Position numbers and translations under genes: made by a program
Notes under the pieces: generated by a model
What the model saw: the letters and a program-made list of their open reading frames with translations, nothing else
The model's database searches: none
What the model was told of the DNA's origin: nothing
DNA from: Candidatus Poribacteria bacterium
GTDB lineage: Bacteria > Poribacteria > WGA-4E > GCA-2687025
Length of the DNA: 64,000 bases
Direction: 5' to 3'
Assembly (NCBI GenBank): GCA_028818695.1
Contig: JAPPNK010000018.1
Coordinates: forward strand, 1-64,000
In this document: piece by piece, positions 41,746 to 51,011 of the stretch
Numbering within the stretch: position 1 is the first letter of the stretch
Layout: each line of letters starts with the position of its first letter

Positions 41746-42558
41746 ATGAAACGATTGTTATGTTTCGCCGCCGTATTTGCCGCGGTTGGCGCGGTTGAGG
41801 CGTTAGCTGTGAATGTGAGCGAGAACAACGGCGTCTGGATCATTGAAACCGACACATATGTGTTGCATTTCAGAGAGATGAACCGCGCCGGTTATTCAGA
41901 GATCTATCCGTCCAGGCTGCTGGACGCAACATCGCTCGTGGGACCGGATCAGCCGCGCTCATTTTACCATTCGGCGCAGTACGACGGGTGGGTTCAGTGG
42001 GGCAACGCGGTGAGCGTTGACGAGGTCCTGAACGAAAAGAAGACGCTCATCATGGAGTATGAGGTGGACGACGGGAACAGCAAGCGGTATCTCGTCACGG
42101 CGACCTACTGGGACGGCGCGCCGTACTGGAAGCATGAGGTGGTTGTGGAGGCGAAAAAGCCTGTCGTATCGTTTTCGAACGCGCATGAGCCGATGAGCGA
42201 GCCTCGAAACGGCATGGGCGCGAACAACGAGTATCAGGCTTGGGACGATCCGATCGCGCATGTCGCGTTTGCGAACGAGAACGGCTTTTTCGCGCTGTAT
42301 ACGGAGATGGGCAGTGCGATTGCGGTCGGCGGATGGCAGGGGGACGGGCGCATGCATCTGAACCACAACGATCTTGGCGTCCAATTAGAAGAAGGCGATT
42401 CCAGCGACCCGCTGGTGTACTACATGGCGGCGGGGACGGGAGATTTGGAAGACGCGCATGATCTGGCTGAACAGGTCACGCAGGAGCCTGCGTCGCTTTC
42501 GGTCGATCCGGCGGAGAAGCTGGCGATGCGTTGGGCGGATTTGAAACGCTCTTTTTGA
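41746..42558 (+). CDS. Secreted protein of unknown function, tandem paralogue 1 of 3
   Basis: The 270-residue protein has a signal peptide (LLCFAAVFAAVGAVEALA) and a mature beta-rich domain. The three tandem copies share ETDTYVLHF-like, SFYHSAQY, TATYWDGAPYWKHE, HEPMSEPRNG, DGRMHLNH and SDPLVYY blocks at the same places. The many Trp and Tyr residues, HE and DGRMH suggest a carbohydrate-related beta-sandwich, but no catalytic signature is evident and I do not know the family. This copy differs most, for example LLDATSLVGPDQP in place of SLFGAGQGRNF. Confidence 0.8.
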   Translation: MKRLLCFAAVFAAVGAVEALAVNVSENNGVWIIETDTYVLHFREMNRAGYSEIYPSRLLDATSLVGPDQPRSFYHSAQYDGWVQWGNAVSVDEVLNEKKTLIMEYEVDDGNSKRYLVTATYWDGAPYWKHEVVVEAKKPVVSFSNAHEPMSEPRNGMGANNEYQAWDDPIAHVAFANENGFFALYTEMGSAIAVGGWQGDGRMHLNHNDLGVQLEEGDSSDPLVYYMAAGTGDLEDAHDLAEQVTQEPASLSVDPAEKLAMRWADLKRSF

Positions 42559-42592
42559 GAGCGGCGCGAAGAAACCGCTTGCCATTTACATG

Positions 42593-42621
42593 TTGACGCC
42601 GCCGATAAGATTTGGTAAAAG
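42593..42621 (+). promoter_or_regulatory. Probable promoter and leader hairpin of secreted paralogue 2
   Basis: TTGACG and TAAAAG are 17 bases apart. Downstream a leader hairpin forms between GCCGAG at about 42643 and CTCGGC at about 42670, ahead of an AAAGGAGG ribosome-binding site. Separate promoters suggest the paralogues are not one simple operon. Confidence 0.45.
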
Positions 42622-42699
42622 AACACGTTCGTTCTATTTTATGCCGAGTTTCCTTTTTCAGCAGGAGGCTCGGCAGGCTGATTGAAAGGAGGCTGAAGG

Positions 42700-43512
42700 A
42701 TGAAAAGGCTGTCGACGATTGCCGCTGTTTTTTGTTTTTTGGCGGCGTTCGCATTTGATCTTGGCGCCGTGCAAGTGGATGAAAACGGCGGCGTCTGGAC
42801 CATCCAAACGGACAGTTACGAGTTGCATTTCAAAGTAGCGGCGCAGGCGGGCTACTCTCAAGTGTTCCCCTCCATTGAAGCGGGGGCGGAGTCGCTCTTC
42901 GGAGCTGGGCAGGGGCGCAATTTCTACCACGCCGCCAACTACAACGGTTGGAAGGACTGGGGAACCGCGGTGGATGTGGAAGAGGTTTCGAACGCCAACA
43001 GCACGCTCATCATGAAATACACCCTGGACGATGGCGACAGCAAAGTGTATGAGGTCACCGCGACCTATTGGGACGGCGCGCCATATTTCAAGCATGAGCT
43101 AGTTGTGACGGCGAAAAACGCGGTGATGTCGCTCAGCGACGGTCACGAACCGATGGTGGAGCCGCGCAATGGAAAAGGCGCAGGCAACCAATATATGGAG
43201 TGGGACGCCCCGTTCCCCCATGTGGCAATGGAGAGCGACGGCGCTTATTTTGCCATGTACACCGAAGTCGGCACAACTGCGTTCAATGCCGCTTGGAATA
43301 CAGACGGACGCATGCATCTTCTTCATAATGAACAGGGCGTCAATCTGCAGGCGGACGCTTCGAGTGATCCGCTTGTGTACTACCTTGCCATTGGTCCAGG
43401 TGGCTTGGACAACGCGCACGATCTGGCTGAGCAGGTCACCGAGGAGCCGGCGTCGCTCTCTGTTCAACCGCAAAACAAACTGGCCGCCCGCTGGGCGGAA
43501 TTGAAAAAATAA
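42700..43512 (+). CDS. Secreted protein of unknown function, tandem paralogue 2 of 3
   Basis: The 270-residue protein has a signal peptide (IAAVFCFLAAFAFDLGA) and the same domain as its neighbours: QTDSYELHFK, AGYSQV, SLFGAGQGRNFYH, TATYWDGAPYFKHEL, HEPMVEPRNGKGA and DGRMHLLHN. AGAGGCT-type spacing and a strong AAAGGAGG site precede the ATG. Copies 2 and 3 are closer to each other than to copy 1. A GCTGCGC/GCGCAGC hairpin lies in the 40 bases between copies 2 and 3 and could attenuate read-through. Confidence 0.8.
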   Translation: MKRLSTIAAVFCFLAAFAFDLGAVQVDENGGVWTIQTDSYELHFKVAAQAGYSQVFPSIEAGAESLFGAGQGRNFYHAANYNGWKDWGTAVDVEEVSNANSTLIMKYTLDDGDSKVYEVTATYWDGAPYFKHELVVTAKNAVMSLSDGHEPMVEPRNGKGAGNQYMEWDAPFPHVAMESDGAYFAMYTEVGTTAFNAAWNTDGRMHLLHNEQGVNLQADASSDPLVYYLAIGPGGLDNAHDLAEQVTEEPASLSVQPQNKLAARWAELKK

Positions 43513-43552
43513 CGCTGCGCATCAAGGCGCAGCATATCTTGAAAGGATACGC

Positions 43553-44356
43553 ATGATCATACGAAAAACCATCATCTGTCTTCTTGCCTCGGCTGTCATG
43601 ATTCTCGGCGCCGGCGTTGCTTCCGCCGTGTCGGTGTCCAGTGCCGATGGCGTTTGGATGATCGAAACGGACGGGTACACTGTTCATTTCAAAGAAGCGG
43701 CGCAAGCCGGTTACTCGCAGGCGATTGCAAGCGGCGAGAGCCTCTTCGGAGCTGGACAGGGGCGCAATTTCTACCACTCCTCCAACTACGGCGGATGGCG
43801 CGACTGGGGAGCCGCCGCTGAGGTGAGCGTCGTTGAAGAAGGCGCCGGATATCTTGTCATGAAATATGTGATGAACGACGGCGGCAGCAAATTGTACCAT
43901 GTCACCGCCACCTACTGGGATGGCGTCCCCTACTTCAAGCATGAGCTTGCCATTGAAGCCAGCGCCGCCCTTGCTTCACTCTCAAACGGGCATGAGCCGA
44001 TGGTGGAGCCGCGAAACGGAAAAGGCGCTGAAAATCAATATATGTTGTGGGAAGACCCGTTCCACCATGTCGCCTTCGCAAACGGCGACGGTTACTTTGC
44101 CATGTACACCGAAAACGGGACAGCGGCGATGAATGATGCCTGGAATGTAGACGGGCGGATGCATCTTATCCATGACAACCTTTCCCAAGACCTGACCGCG
44201 GGGCAGACGAGCGACCCGATCGCGTTCTACATGGCGGTCGGCTCCGGCGGCCTGGACGACGCGCACACGCTCGCCGACAGCGTCACGGACGTCCCAACCT
44301 CGGTCGATCCAGCCGGCAAATTGACCTCCACATGGGCGGCGGTCAAGACGCAGTAA
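43553..44356 (+). CDS. Secreted protein of unknown function, tandem paralogue 3 of 3
   Basis: The 267-residue protein has a signal peptide (TIICLLASAVMILGAGVASA) and shares SLFGAGQGRNFYHSS, YHVTATYWDGVPYFKHEL, HEPMVEPRNGKGAENQY and DGRMHLIHD with copy 2. GAAAGGA precedes the ATG. The triplet is followed by a strong hairpin and then a carrier plus two-component system. The function is unknown; lateral expansion by tandem duplication is evident. Confidence 0.8.
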   Translation: MIIRKTIICLLASAVMILGAGVASAVSVSSADGVWMIETDGYTVHFKEAAQAGYSQAIASGESLFGAGQGRNFYHSSNYGGWRDWGAAAEVSVVEEGAGYLVMKYVMNDGGSKLYHVTATYWDGVPYFKHELAIEASAALASLSNGHEPMVEPRNGKGAENQYMLWEDPFHHVAFANGDGYFAMYTENGTAAMNDAWNVDGRMHLIHDNLSQDLTAGQTSDPIAFYMAVGSGGLDDAHTLADSVTDVPTSVDPAGKLTSTWAAVKTQ

Positions 44357-44370
44357 GCCGGTCTTTGACT

Positions 44371-44399
44371 GAAGCGCCTCGGTTTCGCCGGGGCGCTTC
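44371..44399 (+). terminator. Hairpin terminator after the secreted triplet
   Basis: GAAGCGCCTCGG pairs with CCGGGGCGCTTC around a TTTCG loop: a 12-pair stem with one G-U. GTTCCT follows rather than a pure T-run, so efficiency is uncertain. Confidence 0.6.
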
Positions 44400-44405
44400 G
44401 TTCCT

Positions 44406-45662
44406 GTGAGAATGACGATGCCTAAAACGCGCCTTGCGTACCCGCGTCTCTCCCTGATGATGATGCTGCAGTTTGCGGTCTGGGGTTCGTGGGCTGTCCT
44501 GATTGCGGGGCATCTGGATTATCTGAACTTCACCGAGTTTCAGATCGCGCTGGTGTTTGGGACGACAGCGTTCGGTTCGCTTCTGTCGCCGTTGATTGCG
44601 GGCTGGATTGCGGATCGGTTCGCTTCTGCGCAGAAATTCGCCGCTATTTCGCATTTTCTCGGCGCCGGGGCGCTCGTCGTCGCGCATCGACAGACCGAGT
44701 TTGGCCCGCTCTGGACGGCGATACTGATCCATGCGGTTCTGTATATGCCGACGATCGCGCTCACGAACGCTGTCGCGTTTCGCCATATGGGCGAATCGGA
44801 GAAGTTTGGCAACATCCGCGTCTGGGGAACAATCGGCTGGATCGCCATCAACTGGGCGATCGGGCTGTATCTGGCGTATTGGGAAGGAAAAGGTCTTAAA
44901 GGCGAAAAGGTGGGGGACGCGCTTCTGTTCGGCGCCGCCGTCGGCGTGTTGATGGGCGTTTACTGCCTCACGCTCCCTAAAACGCCCCCCTCCAAAGAGG
45001 CGAAGAACCCGTATGCGTTCCTAGAGGCGTTCTCGTTGACGCGCAACCGCAACTTTGCGGCTCTGCTCGCCATCTCGTTTCTGGTGGCGATTGAGCTGCC
45101 GTTCTACTACAACCTGACCTTTCTTTTCTTTACGGACGCGGCGGCGGGAATCGGTCTTCCAGACAGCGCGGCAACCTTTGCCATGAGCATCGGGCAGGTC
45201 GCCGAGATACTGGTGATGCTTCTGCTGTTTCCGTCGATTCGGCGCCTCGGCATGAAAACGACGATTCTGTTAGGGATACTCGCCTGGCCGGTTCGTTACT
45301 CCATCTTCGCGTTGGGCGAACCGACCTGGCTTGTGATCGGGTCGCAGGCGCTGCACGGGGTCTGTTATGCGTTCTTTTTTGCGGGCGGGATGGTCGCCGT
45401 GGAGCGGCTCAGCTCGTCCGACATCCGCGCGAGCGCGCAGGGGCTGATCGTGTTTGCGACGAACGGTCTTGGAATGCTTGTTGGACATTTTTTGAGCGGA
45501 TGGATCCATAAACATTATGCGCTGCCTGAAGGCGGGCATCAATGGGCGTCCATCTATATGGTTCCAATTGCGTTGACGGTCGTTGCGGCAGGGGCGTTTT
45601 TTCTGCTGTTTAACGAGAGCGCGTACCGGCGCGATACGGAACGCATCGCCGAGGCGGACTGA
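44406..45662 (+). CDS. MFS transporter of the nucleoside:H+ symporter type
   Basis: The 418-residue protein has about twelve membrane helices. LQFAVWGSWAVLIAGHLDYLNF at the N-terminus, GWIADRF and MGESEKFGNIRVWGTIGWI match NupG-like nucleoside transporters, as does the C-terminal half (YAFFFAGGMVAVERL, RASAQGL). Such proteins bring nucleosides, or in some phyla sugars, into the cell with protons. Possible starts are GTG at 44406 and ATG at 44412 or 44418; none has a strong site. Five bases separate it from the sensor kinase, so the carrier and signalling genes probably form an operon. Confidence 0.82.
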   Translation: MRMTMPKTRLAYPRLSLMMMLQFAVWGSWAVLIAGHLDYLNFTEFQIALVFGTTAFGSLLSPLIAGWIADRFASAQKFAAISHFLGAGALVVAHRQTEFGPLWTAILIHAVLYMPTIALTNAVAFRHMGESEKFGNIRVWGTIGWIAINWAIGLYLAYWEGKGLKGEKVGDALLFGAAVGVLMGVYCLTLPKTPPSKEAKNPYAFLEAFSLTRNRNFAALLAISFLVAIELPFYYNLTFLFFTDAAAGIGLPDSAATFAMSIGQVAEILVMLLLFPSIRRLGMKTTILLGILAWPVRYSIFALGEPTWLVIGSQALHGVCYAFFFAGGMVAVERLSSSDIRASAQGLIVFATNGLGMLVGHFLSGWIHKHYALPEGGHQWASIYMVPIALTVVAAGAFFLLFNESAYRRDTERIAEAD

Positions 45663-45667
45663 AGCCG

Positions 45668-46468
45668 TTGGGTTGGTGGATCGTCGCGGGCTTTGTCGGG
45701 TTTGGCGTTGGCGCAGCTCTGGTTGCGCTTCTTCGAACGCGCCTGCCAAAACGGGACGCGCTCCCATGGGCGCCGCCGCAGTATGAGGTCATGCGCGGGC
45801 TGGCGCATGAAATACGCAACCCGCTGAACGCTATGAGCGTCACGGTTCAGCTTCTGGAAGAAGACCTGAAGGAGGGCGGCTTAGACAGAGAAGAGCTGAA
45901 GGCGCAGCTCGGACTCATCCGTAACGAGGCGGAGCGGCTTGAGTCGGTGCTGTCCGATTTTCAGCGTTACGCGCGAATCATCATGCGCGCCGAAGCGGCA
46001 GATATTGGTCAACTCATTCACGACACGCTAGACTTCATGACGCCGACAGCGGAGCAGAACGGGATCGAGATTGTTCGAGAGATTGAACCGCTGCCGATCA
46101 TGGCGGCAGATCCGAAGCTGCTTCAGCAAGCGTTTTTGAATGTGATTCTGAACGCCTTTCAGGCGATGCAGGACGGAGGCGAATTGAAGGTGGAGGCGCG
46201 CCAGGACGGCAGCGAGTCGCCCTTGACGGCGCAGGTTCTGTTTTCGGACACCGGCCCCGGCATCGCCGCGGAGGCGGAGGGGCGCGTCTTTGAGCCGTTT
46301 TTTTCAACGAAGCCCGGCGGCACCGGACTCGGCATGTCGGTTGCGCGGCAGGCGGTTGAGCTGCATGGCGGAAGCGTTGAGGCGGGAGACCGCCCAGGGG
46401 GAGGCGGCGCGCAGGTGGTATTCCGCTGGCCGATTCGAGTTGTCAAAACGATGAACGGGGAACGATGA
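45668..46468 (+). CDS. Sensor histidine kinase (NtrB-like, no sensory domain)
   Basis: The 266-residue kinase has one N-terminal membrane helix ([20 protein letters not shown]) and almost no periplasmic part. The HisKA domain carries [13 protein letters not shown] with His47. The ATPase domain has [10 protein letters not shown] (N box), SDTGPGIA (G1) and [12 protein letters not shown] (G2). The start is TTG at 45668, and the gene overlaps the regulator by ATGA. With no input domain, the signal may come from the adjacent transporter or from a soluble partner. Confidence 0.92.
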   Translation: MGWWIVAGFVGFGVGAALVALLRTRLPKRDALPWAPPQYEVMRGLAHEIRNPLNAMSVTVQLLEEDLKEGGLDREELKAQLGLIRNEAERLESVLSDFQRYARIIMRAEAADIGQLIHDTLDFMTPTAEQNGIEIVREIEPLPIMAADPKLLQQAFLNVILNAFQAMQDGGELKVEARQDGSESPLTAQVLFSDTGPGIAAEAEGRVFEPFFSTKPGGTGLGMSVARQAVELHGGSVEAGDRPGGGGAQVVFRWPIRVVKTMNGER

Positions 46469-47856
46469 ACAGCGAGACGCAGCCGATCGTGCTGATTGTG
46501 GACGACCAGGCGTCGGAGCGGGAGGCGGTCGCGCGCATCTTTAGACGCGAAAATGTGCAAACGCTGCAGGCGGGCAGCGGCGAAGAAGCGCTCAAGATAC
46601 TGGAAAAAGAGCCTGTCGCCGCCGTGTTGACCGACCTGAAGATGCCTTCTATGAGCGGGCATGAGCTGCTTTCAAAAGCGAAAAAAGCGCGCCCGAACGT
46701 TCAGATGATCGTCATGAGCGGGTACGGTTCCATTGAGGATGCTGTTTCGGCGATGCAGGCGGGGGCGCTTGATTTTTTGGAAAAGCCGCTCAACATTGAA
46801 GCGGCGAGGGCGCGCGTTCAAAAAGCGCTTGAGAAATATGAGCTGGAGCGGCAGAACGAGGCGCTGCAATCGCAGCTGGATTCCGCCTTCGGCTTAGAGA
46901 ACATGATCGGGCGTTCAAGCGCGATGCGCAATGTGTATCAGGAGATACGGCGCGTCGCCCCGACAAACGCGACCGTGCTGATCATGGGCGAAAGCGGCAC
47001 GGGGAAAGAGCTGGCGGCGCGCGCCGTTCATAACCTTAGCCCGCGGCGGGAGAGGCGGTTTCTCGCGTTCAACTGCGCGGCTGTCACGCGCGAACTGGTC
47101 GAGAGCGAGCTGTTCGGGTATATGCGCGGAGCGTTCACGGGCGCAACGCGCGACAAGCCCGGCTACTTTGAAGAGGCGGACGGCGGAACGCTCCTGCTGG
47201 ACGAGATCGGCGAAATGACGCTGGAAGCGCAAGCAAAGCTGCTGCGCGTCCTGGAAGAAAAGGAGATCATGCGCGTCGGCGGAACGCGCCCGATACCGAT
47301 CGACGCGCGCATTCTTGCGTCGACGAACCGCGATCTTGAAACAGCGGCGGCGGAGAACGAGTTCCGAGAAGACCTGTTTCATCGGCTCAATGTGTTTCCG
47401 ATCACGATGCCTCCCCTGCGCGATCGGCGCGACGACATACCGCTTCTCATTGAGCATTTTTTAGAAAAAGCGATCGAGGAGCATGGCGTCGCTCCAAAGC
47501 GCATGGACGCCGCAACCGTGCGCATTTTGCAGGCGCGCGGCTGGACGGGCAATGTGCGCCAACTGCGCAACACGGTTCAGTATCTCGCGCTGAATGTGGA
47601 CGGGCCCGAGATACGCCCCTCCGACCTGCCGGACGCGCCGGCGCAGCTCTCCTCCAAAGGCGCCGTTTTTCAGGTCGGCATGCGGATGGAGGAGATCGAA
47701 AAGATGGCGATCATGGAAACGCTGAAGGCGGCGGGCGGAAATAAATCGGAAGCAGCGCGCATACTCGGCATCGGCTTGCGGACGCTTTACAGACGGCTAG
47801 AGCAGATGGACGGTCAGGACGAGGACGGCGCCGCCGCTCTCAGCGCCTGCGAATGA
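46465..47856 (+). CDS. Sigma-54-dependent response regulator, NtrC family
   Basis: The 463-residue activator has a receiver domain with Asp13, Asp14, phospho-acceptor Asp57 and Lys in EKPLN. An AAA+ domain follows with GESGTGKE from residue 175 and the sigma-54 contact loop GAFTGA from residue 222. The C-terminus has a Fis-type helix-turn-helix ([20 protein letters not shown]). It activates sigma-54 promoters on phosphorylation by the adjacent kinase. Its 3' end overlaps the convergent lipid-kinase gene by 43 bases. Target promoters were not found in this window. Confidence 0.95.
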   Translation: MNSETQPIVLIVDDQASEREAVARIFRRENVQTLQAGSGEEALKILEKEPVAAVLTDLKMPSMSGHELLSKAKKARPNVQMIVMSGYGSIEDAVSAMQAGALDFLEKPLNIEAARARVQKALEKYELERQNEALQSQLDSAFGLENMIGRSSAMRNVYQEIRRVAPTNATVLIMGESGTGKELAARAVHNLSPRRERRFLAFNCAAVTRELVESELFGYMRGAFTGATRDKPGYFEEADGGTLLLDEIGEMTLEAQAKLLRVLEEKEIMRVGGTRPIPIDARILASTNRDLETAAAENEFREDLFHRLNVFPITMPPLRDRRDDIPLLIEHFLEKAIEEHGVAPKRMDAATVRILQARGWTGNVRQLRNTVQYLALNVDGPEIRPSDLPDAPAQLSSKGAVFQVGMRMEEIEKMAIMETLKAAGGNKSEAARILGIGLRTLYRRLEQMDGQDEDGAAALSACE

Positions 47857-48692
47857 ATCCGCGAATCGAGCGGCGCTTCGCCTATCAGGTCGCCGTCCAG
47901 CAGTTTTAGCATGGGCATCTCGCTTTCGATGCGTACGACGCTGGATCGGAACACATGGCATGCGGGATGCTCTATATGCCGTCCGGAATAGACGCGCGGG
48001 AAGATGCGCAGCAGCTCCAGCCGACCGACCGGTTCTACAACGACCACATCCAGCTTTCCATCGTTGATGAGCGCGTTTGGCGCCATGAGCTGTCCGCCGC
48101 CGCAGTAGGGTATGTTCTGCGCAAGGACAAACAGTGCCTCCATCTCGCGCGTTTCGCCGTCCAGATGCAGCCGCATGGGAACGGGGCGCATTTGGAGAAG
48201 CGCTTTGACGACGCCGTAGGCGTAAGCGGCTGGTCCCCGAAAGAGGCGGGCGTTTGCGGCGTTGCGCGTTACCTCGGACGCGAAGCCGACGCCGCTCATA
48301 CACACAAAGAGTCCATCCGCGTCTTCGCCGACATCGATCGGGCGGAATTCGGCGTTCAGAAGCGCGTCTAGCGCTTTGTCCAGTTGAAGCGGTATTTTGA
48401 GAGCGCGGGCGAAGTCGTTGCCGGAGCCGAGGGGAAGAACGCCGAGCGCCGTGTTGGAGCCGAAGAGGCCGGCGGCTGTTTCGCGCACGGTGCCGTCTCC
48501 GCCGAGAGCCGCCGCAATCTCAACGCCGCGTTCCGCCGCCGCTTTGGCGAGCTCCGTCGCATGGCCGGGGCGCTCGGTGAAACAGACCTCGGCGAACGGC
48601 ATCGCCGCCTGAACCTGTTCCGCATACCGTTTCGCGCGTCCTTTTCCAGCCGCAGGGTTCACAATCACCGCGACGGAGCGCTCCTGGGTCAT
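47814..48692 (-). CDS. YegS/BmrU-type lipid kinase
   Basis: The 292-residue protein is of the diacylglycerol-kinase catalytic family, which phosphorylates diacylglycerol or related lipids with [14 protein letters not shown] at the N-terminus, [10 protein letters not shown] (GGDGT at residues 64-68) and [16 protein letters not shown] are the nucleotide and metal motifs. [11 protein letters not shown] is the C-terminal family block. The actual lipid is unknown. It overlaps folB by ATGA on the upstream side. Confidence 0.9.
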   Translation of the reverse strand: MTQERSVAVIVNPAAGKGRAKRYAEQVQAAMPFAEVCFTERPGHATELAKAAAERGVEIAAALGGDGTVRETAAGLFGSNTALGVLPLGSGNDFARALKIPLQLDKALDALLNAEFRPIDVGEDADGLFVCMSGVGFASEVTRNAANARLFRGPAAYAYGVVKALLQMRPVPMRLHLDGETREMEALFVLAQNIPYCGGGQLMAPNALINDGKLDVVVVEPVGRLELLRIFPRVYSGRHIEHPACHVFRSSVVRIESEMPMLKLLDGDLIGEAPLDSRIHSQALRAAAPSSS

Positions 48693-49105
48693 TTTTCTTT
48701 ATCCAGCGTTTCGGCATTCAGTTCGTTGTCGCGGACAATCTCGACGGCGGCGTATTCCAGCGTCCCCGCCCTGCTCAGCTCGGCAACAAGCTCTCCCGGC
48801 GGCGTCTTGACAACGCGGACGCGGGCGTTTTCAACGGACGGATGCGCCTTGAAGATCTCCTGCGCAATCTGATGCGCCAGCGCCTCCATCAACCGAAAGC
48901 GCCGGCGCGTCCCCGTTTTGGCAATCAGCTTGCATATCTCCGCATAGTCGACGGTCTGCTTCAGGTCGTCCGTTTCGCCGGCGCGGGTTAAGTCCAGGCG
49001 GAGGTCTATGTCGACGGAGTACCACTGCCCGGTCCTGCGCTCGCGCCGGTTGACGCCGTGCCTGCCGAAAAATCGGACGCCCCGCAGCATGACGCAGTCG
49101 CCCAT
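48689..49105 (-). CDS. folB: Dihydroneopterin aldolase
   Basis: FolB makes 6-hydroxymethyl-dihydropterin for folate synthesis. VRFFGRHGVNRRERRTGQWYSVDIDL, the DDLKQTVDYAEI block and LAHQIAQ-like helix are typical. The 138-residue length is slightly longer than average at the C-terminus. It starts six bases after kamA and overlaps the lipid-kinase gene, so the three are probably co-transcribed, though no shared pathway is evident. Confidence 0.9.
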   Translation of the reverse strand: MGDCVMLRGVRFFGRHGVNRRERRTGQWYSVDIDLRLDLTRAGETDDLKQTVDYAEICKLIAKTGTRRRFRLMEALAHQIAQEIFKAHPSVENARVRVVKTPPGELVAELSRAGTLEYAAVEIVRDNELNAETLDKEK

Positions 49106-49111
49106 TGCGGT

Positions 49112-50215
49112 TCAATCAGGATTGAACGCGGAGAGGCGGTCGTCGGCGTTGTTGAGGTTCGGATAGCGGTAGAGATTGCCTTCATAGTTGCGCAGTACGA
49201 TCTCGTCGTCGTTCCAGTCGACAACCGCTTCGGGGGTAAGGGCGATTTTTCCGCCGCCGCCCGGCGCGTCGATCACATAATGCGGCACCGCCATTCCCGA
49301 TGTATGCCCCCGCAGGGCGCGGATGATCTCTAGCCCCTTTTCAACCGTTGTGCGAAAATGCTCCGTGCCGTACACCAGGTCAGCCTGGTAAATGTAGTAC
49401 GGCTTGACGCGGATTCTCAGCAGTTTTTGCATGAGCTCCTTCATGACGTCAGGGTCGTCGTTGACGCCTTTCAGCAGGACGGTCTGACAGCCGAGCGGTA
49501 TGCCCGCGTCCGCCAGCATTCCGCACGCTTTCGCCGCTTCGGGCGTGACTTCGCGCGGATGGTTGAAGTGGGTGTTGATGTAGAGCGGGTGGTATTTGCG
49601 CAGCATCTCGCACAGCTCAGGAGTGACGCGCTGCGGCAGGGCGCACGGAATGCGCGAGGCGATGCGCAGGATTTCCAGATGAGACACGCTTCGGAGCTGC
49701 TGCAGAACCCATTCGATGCGGTTGTCCGAGAGCATGAGCGCGTCGCCGCCGGAGATGACGATGTCGCGTATCTCGGTATGTTCGCGGATATACTCAATGC
49801 CGCGCAGGATCTCGTCTTTCGGGAGAGAGTGCGGATCGCCCACCTTCCGCTTTCGGGTGCAAAATCGGCAGTAGATGGGGCATTGATGGTTGATGTAAAA
49901 GAGAACTCGATCGGGGTATCGGTGCGTGAGATTCAGGACGGGGCTGTCGCCCTCTTCATCAAGCGGGTCTTCGCATCCGTATGTGTCGATCAGTTCCAGT
50001 TTGTCGGGGACGACCTGTTTCCATATCGGGTCGCCTTTTTCTTCGATGAGGTTCAGGTAGTACTGATTGATTCGCACCGGGAATTCTTTTTCGATTCGTC
50101 TGGCTTCCTCCATCTCTTCGGCGTTGAGAAACGGCTCAAGGTCTTCAACTTTTTTGACGCCTTTTCTGAAGAGATCGCGCCAGTCGTCTTTCCACGCTGC
50201 TGACTGCTCTGACAT
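49112..50215 (-). CDS. kamA: KamA-family lysine 2,3-aminomutase
   Basis: The 367-residue radical SAM, PLP-dependent enzyme moves the alpha-amino group of L-lysine to the beta position. The cluster motif is CPIYCRFC (Cys112, Cys116, Cys119), followed by TRKRKVG. DIVISGGDALM binds SAM. HYVIDAPGGGGK carries the lysine-binding Asp and the family C-terminus, and VVLRNYEG-like text closes the barrel. It is shorter than clostridial KamA. Beta-lysine is used in osmoprotection or catabolism; no beta-lysine acetyltransferase is adjacent. The start at 50215 has GGAGG seven bases upstream. Confidence 0.9.
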   Translation of the reverse strand: MSEQSAAWKDDWRDLFRKGVKKVEDLEPFLNAEEMEEARRIEKEFPVRINQYYLNLIEEKGDPIWKQVVPDKLELIDTYGCEDPLDEEGDSPVLNLTHRYPDRVLFYINHQCPIYCRFCTRKRKVGDPHSLPKDEILRGIEYIREHTEIRDIVISGGDALMLSDNRIEWVLQQLRSVSHLEILRIASRIPCALPQRVTPELCEMLRKYHPLYINTHFNHPREVTPEAAKACGMLADAGIPLGCQTVLLKGVNDDPDVMKELMQKLLRIRVKPYYIYQADLVYGTEHFRTTVEKGLEIIRALRGHTSGMAVPHYVIDAPGGGGKIALTPEAVVDWNDDEIVLRNYEGNLYRYPNLNNADDRLSAFNPD

Positions 50216-50302
50216 GTACGCCCTCCGTCTTAGGTCGGCATGGCTGCGCCCATGGGTTGCGCGCGCGGTCGGGATCGTTCGGAGAGGGCCGCTCAGTAGC
50301 GT

Positions 50303-50378
50303 TGGCGCGCCCAGGAGGATTCGAACCCCCAACCCTCAGATCCGAAGTCTGATGCTCTATCCGTTGAGCTATGGACGC
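50303..50378 (-). tRNA. tRNA-Arg(TCG)
   Basis: On the minus strand GCGTCCA pairs with TGGGCGC as acceptor stem, the anticodon arm TCAGA-CTTCGGA-TCTGA presents TCG, and the T-loop is TTCGAAT. Discriminator G and CCA are encoded. It is a 76-base class I tRNA for CGA-type arginine codons. Confidence 0.95.
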
Positions 50379-50509
50379 CTGCCCTTTAATATAGCGCGCC
50401 TTTTTGGATTTGGCAAGTTCTTTGCCTTCTTCTCGTCATCCCGCGCAAGCCATGTTCCCGTGAAAACGGGGAGGGAATCTTAGCGGCGGACGGGTTGCGT
50501 TTGGGTTTT

Positions 50510-50619
50510 GAACTAGGATTTTCAGGATTGATAGGATTACAGGATTTTGGGCGGGCGGCATTTCAGGCGCCGAGTGTCGGTTTTCGGCACTCCTCCTGTC
50601 AATCCTTTAATCCTAGTTC
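50510..50619. repeat. GAACTAGGATT palindromic element, copy A
   Basis: GAACTAGGATTTTCAGGATT at the left faces AATCCTTTAATCCTAGTTC at the right, giving long imperfect inverted ends. The right flank reads CAGACAACGGCT in all three copies. Confidence 0.8.
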
Positions 50620-50751
50620 AGACAACGGCTCATATTCGCGCGCCCGGCAATCGCCATTCCCGCGCGTCTTCTCCCTGTCTTCCTGCGCCAGCCATGTTCC
50701 CGTGAAAACGGGGAGGGAATCTTAGCGGCGGACGGGTTGCGTTTGGGTTTT

Positions 50752-50869
50752 GAACTAGGATTTTCAGGATTGATAGGATTACAGGATTTTGGGCGGGCGG
50801 CATTTCGGTCGCCGCGTGTCGGTTTTCGGCACTCCTCCTGTCAATCCTTTAATCCTTCAATCCTAGTTC
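50752..50869. repeat. GAACTAGGATT palindromic element, copy B
   Basis: This is like copy A but with one extra AATCCTTC unit near the right end (118 bases instead of 110). Confidence 0.8.
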
Positions 50870-50905
50870 AGACAACGGCTAAGATTCCCGCGCCCGGCAA
50901 TCGCC

Positions 50906-50925
50906 ATTCCCGCGAAAGCGGGAAT
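50906..50925. repeat. REP-like palindrome ATTCCC-N8-GGGAAT
   Basis: ATTCCCGCGAAAGCGGGAAT followed by CCA, same orientation as the copy at 14221. Confidence 0.85.
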
Positions 50926-51011
50926 CCAAAATCCCGGCAGAAACCGCCTGCACAGGAATGACAATGCGTCATGACAGAGAGGGCAAGCGCCGCCCCCCTT
51001 GCCTTTGCGGA

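Larger units (their letters stand above)
50451..50934. repeat. 242-bp direct duplication carrying palindromic repeats
   Basis: CATGTTCCCGTGAAAACGGGGAGGG occurs at 50451 and again at 50693, and the following 240 bases are nearly the same. The duplication fills most of the 633-base gap between tRNA-Arg and the small gene at 51012. Reading frames inside it are shared only because the DNA is duplicated; I see no gene. Confidence 0.85.

Noticed and set aside
50495-50961. Two similar open readings beginning MRLGFELGFSGLIG
   Set aside because: They lie inside the duplicated palindromic repeat DNA, lack ribosome-binding sites, and are alike only because the DNA is duplicated.
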